Shown in pieces: positions 16,091-24,178 of a stretch of DNA of 64,000 nucleotides (position 1 is its first letter; every line of letters starts with the position of its first letter). Position numbers and translations under genes: made by a program. Origin of the DNA: Paenarthrobacter nicotinovorans (GTDB lineage: Bacteria; Actinomycetota; Actinomycetes; Actinomycetales; Micrococcaceae); NCBI RefSeq assembly GCF_007670255.1, contig NZ_SZVS01000015.1:1-64000 (forward strand). Direction: 5' to 3'. The notes beneath the pieces were generated by a model. It saw only the letters and a list, made by a program, of their open reading frames with translations, ran no database searches and was not told the origin of the DNA.

Positions 16091-16759
16091 TTAGCTCATG
16101 AACATGCGGGCACGTTGCCGTTCGTGCCGCATTTGTGAAATTTCCAGTCCGGGGCTGACAGCCCCGAAGTCGTCCCAGCACAGCTGTGCTATATCCCGGG
16201 TGGCGGCAGCAACGGCGTCGTGCGCGTGGCGAAGTACCCGCTGCCCGGCGTTCTGCCCCAACGGTATGGCGCGCACGGCGTTCTGCGTCAGCGACGTAAC
16301 CGTGGCAAACAGGTAGGCACCAAGGGCCTCCTCGAAGGGGACCCCCAATGACCGCGCGATGACTCCAAAAGCCAAGGGTTGATGCCCGGAAGCCACCCCC
16401 TCACGAACCAACTTCCTGTAGCCATCCAACTCCGTCGACGGGAACACTTCCCCACCGATCTCAAGCAGCCGCCCACCCATCTTCACGGAAGCCTCCCGCA
16501 CCTCCCGAGCCAACAGCTGCCCCGAAAGAACAGAATCCAACAACCCAACATCCACCCCTTCATAAAGAAAGCGCAGAGCCAACCCATCGGAATACGTCAA
16601 TTGCTGCCCTACAAAAGCGGAAAGCCAAACCCCAAACGACCCCTCATCCCCAACAAGCCCACGCTCGATATAGCCCTCAAACCCCAAAGAATGAGCAAAC
16701 GCCCCCGTAGGCAAAGCCGAGTCAGTCAACTGTTGAAGAGCAAGCTGATAGGAGGTCAT
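16091..16759 (-). CDS. ureF: Urease accessory protein UreF
   Basis: A 222-residue all-helical accessory protein. It has the family start LQLTDSALPTGAF-AHSLGFE (split here by the sequence LTDSALPTGAFAHSLGFEGY), the internal QLLAREVREAS region and TSLTQNAVRAIPLGQNAGQR, the UreG-binding end. UreF regulates UreG GTPase action. A TAA ends it 13 bp before ureG. Between it and ureE lie 177 bp that hold the second variable-arm palindrome, an unusually long gap in an otherwise overlapping operon. Confidence 0.95.
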   Translation of the reverse strand: MTSYQLALQQLTDSALPTGAFAHSLGFEGYIERGLVGDEGSFGVWLSAFVGQQLTYSDGLALRFLYEGVDVGLLDSVLSGQLLAREVREASVKMGGRLLEIGGEVFPSTELDGYRKLVREGVASGHQPLAFGVIARSLGVPFEEALGAYLFATVTSLTQNAVRAIPLGQNAGQRVLRHAHDAVAAATRDIAQLCWDDFGAVSPGLEISQMRHERQRARMFMS

Positions 16760-16810
16760 GACCCGCCCCGAGGGTGGGGCGCAGCGCTGCCGCGACCTAA
16801 CGAGTCGGAG

Positions 16811-16872
16811 GCGGGTGATGGGGGCCGCGGCGTGGCGGGCATCGCGAAGCGGGCACGGCCCCCATCACCCGC
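16811..16872. repeat. Constant-core, variable-arm palindrome, copy B (ureE-ureF gap)
   Basis: GCGGGTGATGGGGGCCG (16811-16827) pairs perfectly with CGGCCCCCATCACCCGC (16856-16872). The interior, GGGCCGCGGCGTGGCGGGC followed by CGCG and CGGGCACGGCCC, is the same as in the element inside ureD, but the outer 10-12 bp of each arm are unrelated to that copy. The stem would form a very strong RNA hairpin inside the urease transcript. Confidence 0.75.
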
Positions 16873-16936
16873 CGAAGGCAAGACCAGACCGGCGTCCCAG
16901 CCACGGACACCCACAAGCGGCGACATGACCGCGGTA

Positions 16937-17410
16937 TTAGTGCGAATGCTCAGCATGGCGGAACGGCACCGGCATGACCCGTTCTTGCCTGTCGTAGGGG
17001 ACGCCGACGCTCTTCAGGTAGTCCTCGACCGTGTGATCGTACTGGCACACCATGACTTGGGCCCCGTACTCGGAATCGGAGCCGAAGAATTGCGCCTGCA
17101 GGTGACGGTTGCCGAGCGAATGCGCCACGACACCCATTTCGTGGATGCTCCGCGGCGCGATCACCAGGACGTCGGTGGGCAGCACTGAGATGACGATGAC
17201 GTTGTGGTCGTCCAGCGCCAGGATGTCACCGTCGCGGAGGTCCCCTGAGCCGCTGGGGAGGCGGATGCCTAGTTCCTTGCCGTGGTCGGTGGTGACGCGC
17301 TGGATGCGTTTGACAAGCAACGCACTGGGGAGCACCACCTTTTCCTTGTGGTGACCGGTGAAGGCCTGGGTTTGCTCGTGCAGGTTACCCAGGATTTTTT
17401 CGATGATCAT
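16937..17410 (-). CDS. ureE: Urease nickel metallochaperone UreE
   Basis: A 157-residue UreE. The start is the ATG at 17410 (MIIEKILGN) with AGGAGCC upstream, 8 bp after the ureC stop; the same frame is open far into ureC but that part is not coding. The N-terminal peptide-binding domain contains KRIQRVTTDHGKELGIRLP, the C-terminal domain GNRHLQAQF with the conserved nickel-binding His, and HTVEDYL. The C-terminus is only weakly His-rich (HAEHSH), so storage capacity should be lower than in His-tailed UreE proteins. Confidence 0.93.
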   Translation of the reverse strand: MIIEKILGNLHEQTQAFTGHHKEKVVLPSALLVKRIQRVTTDHGKELGIRLPSGSGDLRDGDILALDDHNVIVISVLPTDVLVIAPRSIHEMGVVAHSLGNRHLQAQFFGSDSEYGAQVMVCQYDHTVEDYLKSVGVPYDRQERVMPVPFRHAEHSH

Positions 17411-17418
17411 GCGGGCTC

Positions 17419-19149
17419 CTAAAACAGGAAGTAGCGCTGCGCCATGGGCAACACGTCGGACGGCTGGGAGGTGACCTCTTCGCCGTCGACCGTCACCTTG
17501 TAGGTTTCGGGGTCGACGGCGATGTCCGGCGTTTCGCCGTTGAATTTGAGGTCCGCTTTGGTGAGGTCGCGGATGCCGGCCACGGGTTTGATGACGCGTT
17601 CGAGGCCGAGCTCTTCGGGCACGCCGGCGTCGATGGCTGCCTGGGAAAGGAAGGTGATGGACGTCTGCTGGAGCGCCTTCCCATAGGTGGCGAACATGGG
17701 CCGCATGGTGCGCGGTTGCGGCGTGGGGATGGAAGCGTTGGAGTCCCCCATCAGGGCGTAGGCGATCTGTCCACCCTTGATGACGAGTTCGGGTTTCACG
17801 CCGAAAAACGCTGGATCCCACAACACGAGGTCCGCGAATTTGCCTTCTTCCACGGAGCCGATCACATCGGCCATACCTTGGGCGATGGCAGGGTTGATGG
17901 TGTACTTGGCCACGTACCGCTTGAGCCGGAAGTTGTCCGAGTCCGGCGAGCCATGCTCCGCGCCCGAGGGGTCCTGCAACACGCCACGTTGGCGTTTCAT
18001 GGCGTCGGCTACCTGCCAGGTCCGGGTCACGACTTCGCCCACACGGCCCATGGCCTGGGAGTCCGAGGACGTGATGGCGAAGATGCCGAGGTCGTGAAGG
18101 ACGTCTTCGGCGGCGATGGTTTCGGCCCGGATGCGGGAATCGGCGAATGCCACGTCTTCCGGGATGTCCGGGTTGAGGTGGTGGCACACCATGAGCATGT
18201 CCAGGTGCTCTTCAATGGTGTTCTTCGTGTAGGGCAGCGTGGGGTTGGTGGAGGCAGGGAGGACGTTCGGCAGGCCGGCGATCTTGATGATGTCCGGGGC
18301 ATGGCCGCCGCCGGCGCCTTCGGTGTGGAAGGTGTGGATGACGCGGCCGTCGATGGCCCGGATGGTGTCCTCCACGAAGCCGCACTCGTTGAGGGTGTCG
18401 GTGTGGATGGCCACCTGGACGTCGTATTCGTCCGCCACGCGCAGGGACATGTCTATCGAGGACGTGGTGGAACCCCAGTCCTCATGGACTTTCAGCCCTA
18501 CCGCACCTGCGCGGATTTGCTCAGCGAGGGGCTCGACGGCGGACGCGTGGCCCTTTCCGAACAGGCCGATGTTCACGGGCAGTCCCTCGGCCGCGAGCAG
18601 CATCCTGGAGATGTGCCACGCGCCGGGCGTGATGGTGGTGGCTTTGGTGCCTTCGGCCGGGCCGGTGCCGCCGCCCACCATGGTGGTGATGCCGTTGCAC
18701 AATGCTGCCGGCACCTGTTCGGGGGAGATGAAGTGGATGTGGGTGTCGATGCCCCCGGCAGTGAGGATTTTCCGTTCGCCGGCGATGATTTCGGTGCTCG
18801 CACCGATGACGATGTCCACGCCATCGGTGATCTGCGGATTTCCGGCCTTGCCGATCTTGAAGATGTGCCCGTCTTTCAGGGCGATGTCGGCCTTGTAGAT
18901 TCCGGTGTAGTCCAGGACCACGACGTTGGTGATGACGGTATCCGGGATCTCGTGCGAACGGGTCAACTGTCCGTTCTGGCCCATGCCGTCGCGGATGACT
19001 TTGCCGCCACCGAAGACCACTTCCTCGCCGTGGACCGTGTAGTCCTTCTCGATCTCAAGGAAGAGTTCCGTGTCAGCCAAACGGATGGCGTCACCGGTGG
19101 TCGGTCCGTAGAGTTCGGAGTACTGCTTGCGTGATATCTCGAAGCTCAC
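17419..19149 (-). CDS. ureC: Urease alpha subunit
   Basis: A 576-residue catalytic subunit. Nickel ligands and active-site residues are in place: His137 and His139 (HTHIHF), the carbamylated Lys220 (GLKVHEDWG), His249 and His275, and the flap Cys322-His323 (MVCHHL). It hydrolyses urea to ammonia and carbamate in the cytosol. The GTG at 19149 overlaps the ureB stop (GTGA). The C-terminal QRYFLF is the family ending. Everything needed for activity is intact. Confidence 0.98.
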   Translation of the reverse strand: MSFEISRKQYSELYGPTTGDAIRLADTELFLEIEKDYTVHGEEVVFGGGKVIRDGMGQNGQLTRSHEIPDTVITNVVVLDYTGIYKADIALKDGHIFKIGKAGNPQITDGVDIVIGASTEIIAGERKILTAGGIDTHIHFISPEQVPAALCNGITTMVGGGTGPAEGTKATTITPGAWHISRMLLAAEGLPVNIGLFGKGHASAVEPLAEQIRAGAVGLKVHEDWGSTTSSIDMSLRVADEYDVQVAIHTDTLNECGFVEDTIRAIDGRVIHTFHTEGAGGGHAPDIIKIAGLPNVLPASTNPTLPYTKNTIEEHLDMLMVCHHLNPDIPEDVAFADSRIRAETIAAEDVLHDLGIFAITSSDSQAMGRVGEVVTRTWQVADAMKRQRGVLQDPSGAEHGSPDSDNFRLKRYVAKYTINPAIAQGMADVIGSVEEGKFADLVLWDPAFFGVKPELVIKGGQIAYALMGDSNASIPTPQPRTMRPMFATYGKALQQTSITFLSQAAIDAGVPEELGLERVIKPVAGIRDLTKADLKFNGETPDIAVDPETYKVTVDGEEVTSQPSDVLPMAQRYFLF

Positions 19150-19514
19150 TGGTGGTCCCTTTCCGCTGCGACGCCCGGGCGGGGTTCCCCGGCAACCCCG
19201 GTACCGCCGTCGAGCTTTCCGTTGACCGCATTGCTGAGGCCGAAGACTTCGCGGGACCCGGCAAGCTCAATCAGTTGGACCGTTTTCCTGTCCCCGGGTT
19301 CGAAGCGCGCGGCCGTTCCCGCCGGGATGTCCAGGCGGCGGCCGTATGCGGCTTCGCGGTCGAACTCGAGGGCACGGTTTGCTTCGGCAAAGTGATAGTG
19401 CGAGCCGATCTGCACGGGACGGTCGCCGCGGTTCACGACCTCGACGGCGATCGCCTCACGTCCGCTGTTGCAGGAGATGGAACCTGGCCGGAGCCTGTAT
19501 TCACCGGGGATCAT
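19146..19514 (-). CDS. ureB: Urease beta subunit
   Basis: A 122-residue subunit with MIPGEYRL at the N-terminus and the core VVNRGDRPVQIGSHYHFAEAN, then DIPAGTAARFEPG. It packs around UreA and UreC in the trimer. AGGAGCCCCC precedes the ATG. It overlaps ureC by four bases and follows ureA by 8 bp. The tail after ELAGSREVFGLSNAVNGKLDG is slightly longer than minimal UreB proteins. Confidence 0.97.
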   Translation of the reverse strand: MIPGEYRLRPGSISCNSGREAIAVEVVNRGDRPVQIGSHYHFAEANRALEFDREAAYGRRLDIPAGTAARFEPGDRKTVQLIELAGSREVFGLSNAVNGKLDGGTGVAGEPRPGVAAERDHQ

Positions 19515-19522
19515 GGGGGCTC

Positions 19523-19825
19523 CTAACGGATGGGATTGTGGACGGTGACGAGCTTGGTGCCGTCAGGGAAGGTGGCCTCGATCTGGACGTCGTGGATCAT
19601 CTCGGGAACGCCTTCCATCACGTCGTCGCGGCTAAGCAGGGTGGTTCCGTAGCTCATGAGTTCCGCCACGGACCGGCCGTCGCGGGCACCTTCGATGAGC
19701 TCGTAGCTGATGATGGCCACGGCTTCGGGGTAGTTCAACTTGAGCCCGCGGCCTTGTCGGCGCCGTGCGAGGTCTGCGGCCACCACGATCATGAGTTTCT
19801 CCTGCTCACGGGGCAATAGGTGCAC
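19523..19825 (-). CDS. ureA: Urease gamma subunit
   Basis: A 100-residue subunit of normal length, with LLPREQEKLMI, LNYPEAVAIIS, VAELMSYG and the end GTKLVTVHNPI. It starts with GTG at 19825 after AGGAGATGTC. It is the first gene of ureABCEFGD-nicO; about 200 bp separate it from the divergent flavin reductase and should hold the urease promoter, though I see no clear NtrC/GlnR box. Confidence 0.97.
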   Translation of the reverse strand: MHLLPREQEKLMIVVAADLARRRQGRGLKLNYPEAVAIISYELIEGARDGRSVAELMSYGTTLLSRDDVMEGVPEMIHDVQIEATFPDGTKLVTVHNPIR

Positions 19826-19934
19826 GACATCTCCTTAGGGCTGGGCAGAGCTGGGCCTGATGTGACCAGCGTAAGGAGCGGAAGTTTCAGCCACGTTTCC
19901 GAACTGTCTCAGCCGGGGGTCGGAGTGGCCCGAA

Positions 19935-19965
19935 TTGACCTCAACTAATGTTGAGGTTCTAGCAT
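19935..19965 (+). promoter_or_regulatory. MerR/SoxR-type promoter with 19-bp spacer
   Basis: TTGACC (19935-19940) and TAGCAT (19960-19965) are 19 bp apart, longer than the optimal 17, which is the hallmark of promoters activated by MerR-family regulators. Centred in the spacer is the perfect palindrome ACCTCAAC-TAAT-GTTGAGGT (19938-19957). Its half-sites and spacing, CCTCAA-N6-TTGAGG, equal the SoxR box. It faces the flavin reductase gene. Confidence 0.75.
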
Positions 19966-20022
19966 CGATTACTGTGCGCCCAGCGGTGCCATATTCGAGC
20001 ATTTTCCATCAAAGGTATAGCG

Positions 20023-20544
20023 ATGACCCACCACAATCCCCTGCCGTCCCCGGCTGTCGGCGAGCTCTTCCGGGCCGCGTTCCGCGCACACCCGGCGGGA
20101 GTCGCGATCGTCACTGCCTCAGGACCGGAGGGACCGGTGGGACTCACTGCTTCCTCGGTGGCCTCGGTGGCCGTGGATCCGCCAACGCTTGCCTTCTCCG
20201 TGACCGGTGGCCGTTCGGCGTCAGTCGTTGCAGCGGCAGACTCGATCGTGGTGCACCTTGTTGGGGCCGACCAGCTGGAATTGGCCCGTACCTTTGCGGA
20301 CCCCGCGGCACCCCGCTTCACCGAAGACATGGATTGGCAACGGCTGCCCACCGGCGAACCCCTTCTCCGGGAGGCCCAGTGGGCGCTGCGCTGCGACATC
20401 ATCCACCGCGCGCCACTGGGAGGTTCGGTGCTGCTCGCGGCGACGGTTCTGGACATCCGGGCCAATGACGGCGGTTCAGCCCCGCTGGTCTACCACAACC
20501 GGGCGTTCCACACACTGCTTGAGAGCGTTCCGGCGCTGGGTTAG
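20023..20544 (+). CDS. Flavin reductase-like FMN-binding protein
   Basis: A 173-residue protein of the flavin reductase-like domain family. It has FRAHPAGVAIVTASG, GLTASSVASVAVDPPTLAFSV, the central HLVGADQLELARTF and a closing YHNRAFHTL strand. These small proteins bind FMN and use NAD(P)H to supply reduced flavin to a monooxygenase or for redox defence; no partner oxygenase lies next to it. The SoxR-like promoter upstream points to induction by redox-cycling compounds. Its stop overlaps that of the convergent gene by four bases. Confidence 0.88.
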   Translation: MTHHNPLPSPAVGELFRAAFRAHPAGVAIVTASGPEGPVGLTASSVASVAVDPPTLAFSVTGGRSASVVAAADSIVVHLVGADQLELARTFADPAAPRFTEDMDWQRLPTGEPLLREAQWALRCDIIHRAPLGGSVLLAATVLDIRANDGGSAPLVYHNRAFHTLLESVPALG

Positions 20545-21641
20545 CTGTTCCTGCCCCTCGCGGCCACGGTCCACGTGTCCACCACAGCACCGTCACGCAC
20601 CGCGGAGACCTCGTCCACCAGGTTCATGGTGAGGCAGACGTGGTTGGGGATCACCCGGAGCCGCGTGCCCAAGGCCGGAAGCTCGGCCGAATCCGGCCAG
20701 ACTACCGTGGCGTGGTGCTCGGACAGTGCGGTCACCCTGGCCTCGGGAAACTCGGGGAGCCGGGCGTAACCCGTGGCCCAGTCGGGACGATCGCTGCCCA
20801 GGACCTTGCTGCCGGCATCCACCACCACGCGCCGGACGTTGCCGCCGCGTGCTTCGTGGCGGCTGACCACCGTAGCGGCCACCGTCAGGGCAATGTCGTC
20901 CCAGGTGCACCGTTCAAGCTCCAGCTGCTGGGCATCGCCAAAGACGTAGACGCCGGGGCGCAGCTCCGTTGCGGCCGTCGGACCGTCAAGCAAGGCCGTG
21001 GGAGTGGACCCACCGCTGACTGTCCGCACCTCGAAGCCAGCCGAGGCCAGCGCCGCAGCCGCCTGCCCCAGTGCTTGGTTTTCATTGCCGGCCGCCCCTG
21101 TTGGCATTCCGGGCTTGTAGCTGTGGCCGGGGAAGGTGAAAACGCCTGCGACGGTGAGGCCTGCGGCGGCCGCAGCACGGGCCACCTCCACTGCCTCGTC
21201 AGGAAGGACACCGCTGCGGTGATGGCCGCTGTCCACCTCGATCAGTACCTCCACGGAACCGGCGTCCGTACCCAGGCGGTGACCCATCGCCGTCGCGCCT
21301 TCCGCTGAATCCACGCCGACAGCCAGGCGGGAACCCGCGGCCAGGGCCCGGAGTCGCTCCGCGTTTTCAGCTTCGACCCACAGCGGGTACGCGATGAAGA
21401 TGTCCTTCACGCCGTCGGCCGCAAAGACCTCAGCCTCGCCAATAGTGGCAACCGTGATCCCGACAGCCCCTGCGGCCAGTTGCTTGCGCGCAATCTCCAA
21501 GGTCTTGTGCGTCTTGACGTGCGGGCGCAGATTCAGCCCACGGCCCTGCATGCTGTCAGCCATCCGCTGGATGTTGCGGTCAAGGATATCGACGTCGATC
21601 ATGACGGCGGGTGTACGGAGGGCGGCTGGGATCACGTTCAT
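20541..21641 (-). CDS. D-threonine aldolase/D-serine dehydratase-like PLP enzyme
   Basis: A 366-residue fold-type III PLP protein. The PLP Lys is in LRPHVKTHK near residue 44; IEVDSGHHRSGV and the GGSTPT phosphate loop follow; the C-terminal NHVCLTMN with His and Cys is the metal site of the D-threonine aldolase/DSD1 group. It should cleave D-threonine (to glycine and acetaldehyde) or dehydrate a D-hydroxy-amino acid; the two cannot be separated here. It starts 20 bp after the LacI-type regulator stop, so the two genes form an operon. Confidence 0.88.
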   Translation of the reverse strand: MNVIPAALRTPAVMIDVDILDRNIQRMADSMQGRGLNLRPHVKTHKTLEIARKQLAAGAVGITVATIGEAEVFAADGVKDIFIAYPLWVEAENAERLRALAAGSRLAVGVDSAEGATAMGHRLGTDAGSVEVLIEVDSGHHRSGVLPDEAVEVARAAAAAGLTVAGVFTFPGHSYKPGMPTGAAGNENQALGQAAAALASAGFEVRTVSGGSTPTALLDGPTAATELRPGVYVFGDAQQLELERCTWDDIALTVAATVVSRHEARGGNVRRVVVDAGSKVLGSDRPDWATGYARLPEFPEARVTALSEHHATVVWPDSAELPALGTRLRVIPNHVCLTMNLVDEVSAVRDGAVVDTWTVAARGRNS

Positions 21642-21661
21642 TCCTCAAAGACTAGCCGCCC

Positions 21662-22666
21662 TCACGGCGCTGAATGCCGGACCCGCAGTTCGAAAGCGGC
21701 CTCCAGCTGGCGGACGTCGGCCGTTTCCCGGTCGCTTTCGATCCGCTCGATCAGGAGTGCGACGGCGCGCTCGGCAATTTCCGCACGCCCCGGCGCCACG
21801 GTAGTCAGCGACGGTGACGCGAACCGCGCCTCCTCAATGTCGTCGAAACCCGCCACGGCGATCTCCTGCGGCACCTTCTTTCCACGGACCAGGAGCTCGT
21901 GAAGAGCCCCCAGGGCCAAGGCGTCATTGAGGCCGAACACGGCGTCAAACTCCGCGCCACTGTCCAACAGCCTGGCGATGGCCCCTGCTCCCCCATCTCG
22001 TCGCCACTCACACCGCACCAGCAAAGTGGGGTCGTACTCAACGCCGGCGTCCGCGAGCGCAGCCTTGTACCCGCTGAGCCGCAGGCCGGCGCTGCCTGTT
22101 GTGTCGCCGTCGGCCGCCCCCAGGACAGCTATACGACGGCGGCCACCGGCCAGCAGGTGCGTGGTGATGGCGGCGGCGGCTTCCTGGTTCTGGATGAGGA
22201 CCATGTCCAGGCGCGGGTCCTGCACATACTCTCCCAGGAGGACCAACGGCTTGGTGCCGGCCCCCTGGATGATCTCCTCAGCACCGAGGGCCAGGGGAAT
22301 GAAAAGGAGGCCGTCCGTGAGGCTGCGGAATTGGCCTTGGATTGCTGCCTTCTCGTGGGCCGCTTCGTTGCCTGACTGCTCCACCAGGACGCGATAGCCG
22401 CGGCGCCACGCAGCCTTCATGATGTCGGATGCCAACTCCGCGTAATACGGGATGGAAAGGTCGGCCAGCACGAGGCCCAGCATGTTGGTCTTCCCGGAGC
22501 GGAGGCTTCGGGCCGTCAGGTTGGTTTCGTAGCCGAGCTCTTCGATGGCGGCCAGAACGCGTTGCCGTGTGGTCGGACGGATGAATTCGTAATTGTTGAT
22601 GACATTGGAAACTGTCTTCAACGAAACCCCTGCGGCTTTCGCGACGTCGTTCATGGTGACGGCCAT
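21662..22666 (-). CDS. LacI-family transcriptional regulator
   Basis: A 334-residue regulator. The HTH and hinge are seen in MNDVAKAAGVSLKTVSNVINN and LTARSLRSGKTNMLGLV; the remainder is the periplasmic-binding-like sensor domain (VLIQNQEAAAAITTHLL, AVFGLNDALALGALHEL, VAGFDDIEEARFASPSLTTV). AAGGAGTGCCCGC precedes the ATG. It is co-transcribed with the D-threonine aldolase-like gene downstream and divergent from the GAF-ANTAR gene, with 215 bp between them. The ligand is unknown. Confidence 0.93.
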   Translation of the reverse strand: MAVTMNDVAKAAGVSLKTVSNVINNYEFIRPTTRQRVLAAIEELGYETNLTARSLRSGKTNMLGLVLADLSIPYYAELASDIMKAAWRRGYRVLVEQSGNEAAHEKAAIQGQFRSLTDGLLFIPLALGAEEIIQGAGTKPLVLLGEYVQDPRLDMVLIQNQEAAAAITTHLLAGGRRRIAVLGAADGDTTGSAGLRLSGYKAALADAGVEYDPTLLVRCEWRRDGGAGAIARLLDSGAEFDAVFGLNDALALGALHELLVRGKKVPQEIAVAGFDDIEEARFASPSLTTVAPGRAEIAERAVALLIERIESDRETADVRQLEAAFELRVRHSAP

Positions 22667-22881
22667 GCGGGCACTCCTTCAGTGCTGGTGAAATACATCG
22701 GTGCAATTAAGGATGCGCACTGACGGCTGTATCTTGTTGCACGCCTTAAGCGTAGTGTCGAAGTATGAGTTACCGGATGGTGACGGTCCGCAACTGATTT
22801 ATCCGGGTTGGGCGCGAACACGAGTGCCCAGCCGCCCAGCCGGAAATGCGTGAGGTCCGGCCTTGCTGAATTGAGGCCATA

Positions 22882-23688
22882 ATGGCCCGGAATGAAGAAG
22901 TGCAATCTTCTGTAAAAATGCAAAATCATCTTTCTGAAAGCCCCACATCCGCAGGACCCCGGACAGACCTGACCAATTTTTTGGAGCGCATCCAGGATCT
23001 GCTGGTGGAAAACGCGGACATTCCCGGCTTTCTCGGCGACCTCGTGGAATTGACCGCGGACGAACTCACAACATCGGCCAACGCGGTGTCTTGCGGAATG
23101 ACGGTCATGCGACAGAAAAAACCGGTTGCCGTAGCGGACAGTGACCCGCTGGCCCGCCGCCTGGACAAGATTCAAAATGACCTGGGCGACGGCCCCTGCC
23201 TCAGCGCCCTCCGGACACGGACCATGACGCACGTCCCCGATATACGGCATGAAAACCGCTGGCCGGACTACATGCAAGCCGTGGAGGACACGGATATTGG
23301 TGCCATCCTGGCACTGCCCCTGGACTTGAACAGCACCTCTGCCGCCGTCGTAAATCTGTACTCGGCGCATCCACACAGCTTCGGCGAGGAGGACGTTCGC
23401 GCAGCCCAGCGGGTGACCACCACGGGAGCGAAGGCACTGCAGCTGGCCCTGAAGATGTCGCAGCTGCAGGACGCACGCGCGAACTTGGCGGCGGCACTGG
23501 ATTCCCGCACCACCATCGACACCGCCGTAGGCATCATCATGGCGCAAAACAGGTGTGGCCGCGATGCTGCCTTCCAGATCCTGGCGGATGCTTCCAGCCA
23601 TCGCAACATCAAGCTGCGCGCGGTGGCGGAGGCCGTCGTCGCCCATATCGCGGGAGACCGGCATCTTCCTGCATCCTTTGAAGACTAA
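22882..23688 (+). CDS. GAF-ANTAR domain RNA-binding regulator
   Basis: A 268-residue protein. The GAF domain spans about residues 40-180 (GPCLSALRTRTMTHVPDI, then GAILALPLDLN...AVVNLYSAHPHSF). A coiled stretch leads to an ANTAR domain (about 200-262: ALDSRTTIDTAVGIIMAQNRCGRDAAFQILADASSHRN), which binds dual-hexaloop RNA to antiterminate. Such actinobacterial proteins sense a small ligand or redox state. An in-frame ATG at 22918 is an alternative start. No paired hexaloop target is recognised nearby. Confidence 0.9.
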   Translation: MARNEEVQSSVKMQNHLSESPTSAGPRTDLTNFLERIQDLLVENADIPGFLGDLVELTADELTTSANAVSCGMTVMRQKKPVAVADSDPLARRLDKIQNDLGDGPCLSALRTRTMTHVPDIRHENRWPDYMQAVEDTDIGAILALPLDLNSTSAAVVNLYSAHPHSFGEEDVRAAQRVTTTGAKALQLALKMSQLQDARANLAAALDSRTTIDTAVGIIMAQNRCGRDAAFQILADASSHRNIKLRAVAEAVVAHIAGDRHLPASFED

Positions 23689-23806
23689 GGCCCCCACACA
23701 GACTCCTTAAGCCGTCACACGTCGCTCATACCCCTGCAACGCGCCCGCAACATAGTTGCGCAAAGCTGGATCCAAATAAATGGCCGAGCCAGCTGAGGAG
23801 GCAACC

Positions 23807-24178
23807 ATGGGTATTGCAAACAGGGACCTGTTCCAGGCGCTGAAGACACAGGCCACCCTGGCCCAAGCATTCGGCGCAGTACCTGGTAGCCAGGAAGAAC
23901 CGCACCCCCTGAAACAGGGCGATTACATCGAGGCGTGGCACAACGGCCGCCTCTACCACCAGGGCACGGTGGTCAAGACCGTGGCGGGCACCGATCTGTT
24001 CTGGCTCAACGACCAGACAGGGACCCGGCGCCTGCTGGACATGGAATCCATGGAGATCGTGACCGTTGACGGCCCGGCTCCGGAAGCTGCATCGCGGTCA
24101 CCAAAGCCGGCCCCCGCCACCGTCACTCCCATTTCCGCCTACCCGACCTTCCACGACGGCACGCAGCAGATCGCTTAG
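23807..24178 (+). CDS. Hypothetical protein, 123 aa
   Basis: I start it at 23807 (MGIANRDLFQALKTQ) because GAGGAGGCAACC lies directly upstream; the frame is open to 23780. The central part (GDYIEAWHNGRLYHQGTVVKTV, then LFWLNDQTGTRRLLDMESMEIV) reads as a small beta-barrel, SH3-like domain, followed by a Pro/Ala-rich tail. I do not recognise a named family. The stop overlaps the convergent arabinofuranosidase stop by four bases. Confidence 0.7.
   Translation: MGIANRDLFQALKTQATLAQAFGAVPGSQEEPHPLKQGDYIEAWHNGRLYHQGTVVKTVAGTDLFWLNDQTGTRRLLDMESMEIVTVDGPAPEAASRSPKPAPATVTPISAYPTFHDGTQQIA

Noticed and set aside
17411..18187. N-terminal extension of the ureE frame into ureC
   Set aside because: UreE family sequence starts exactly at the ATG at 17410 with AGGAGCC upstream; the extension is a shadow of ureC.
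17716..19134. 472-codon + strand frame opposite ureC
   Set aside because: ureC is complete with all active-site residues; the antisense frame has no domain character.
19826..19934. GlnR/NtrC box before ureA
   Set aside because: I searched by eye for paired GTnAC-type half-sites and saw none convincing.
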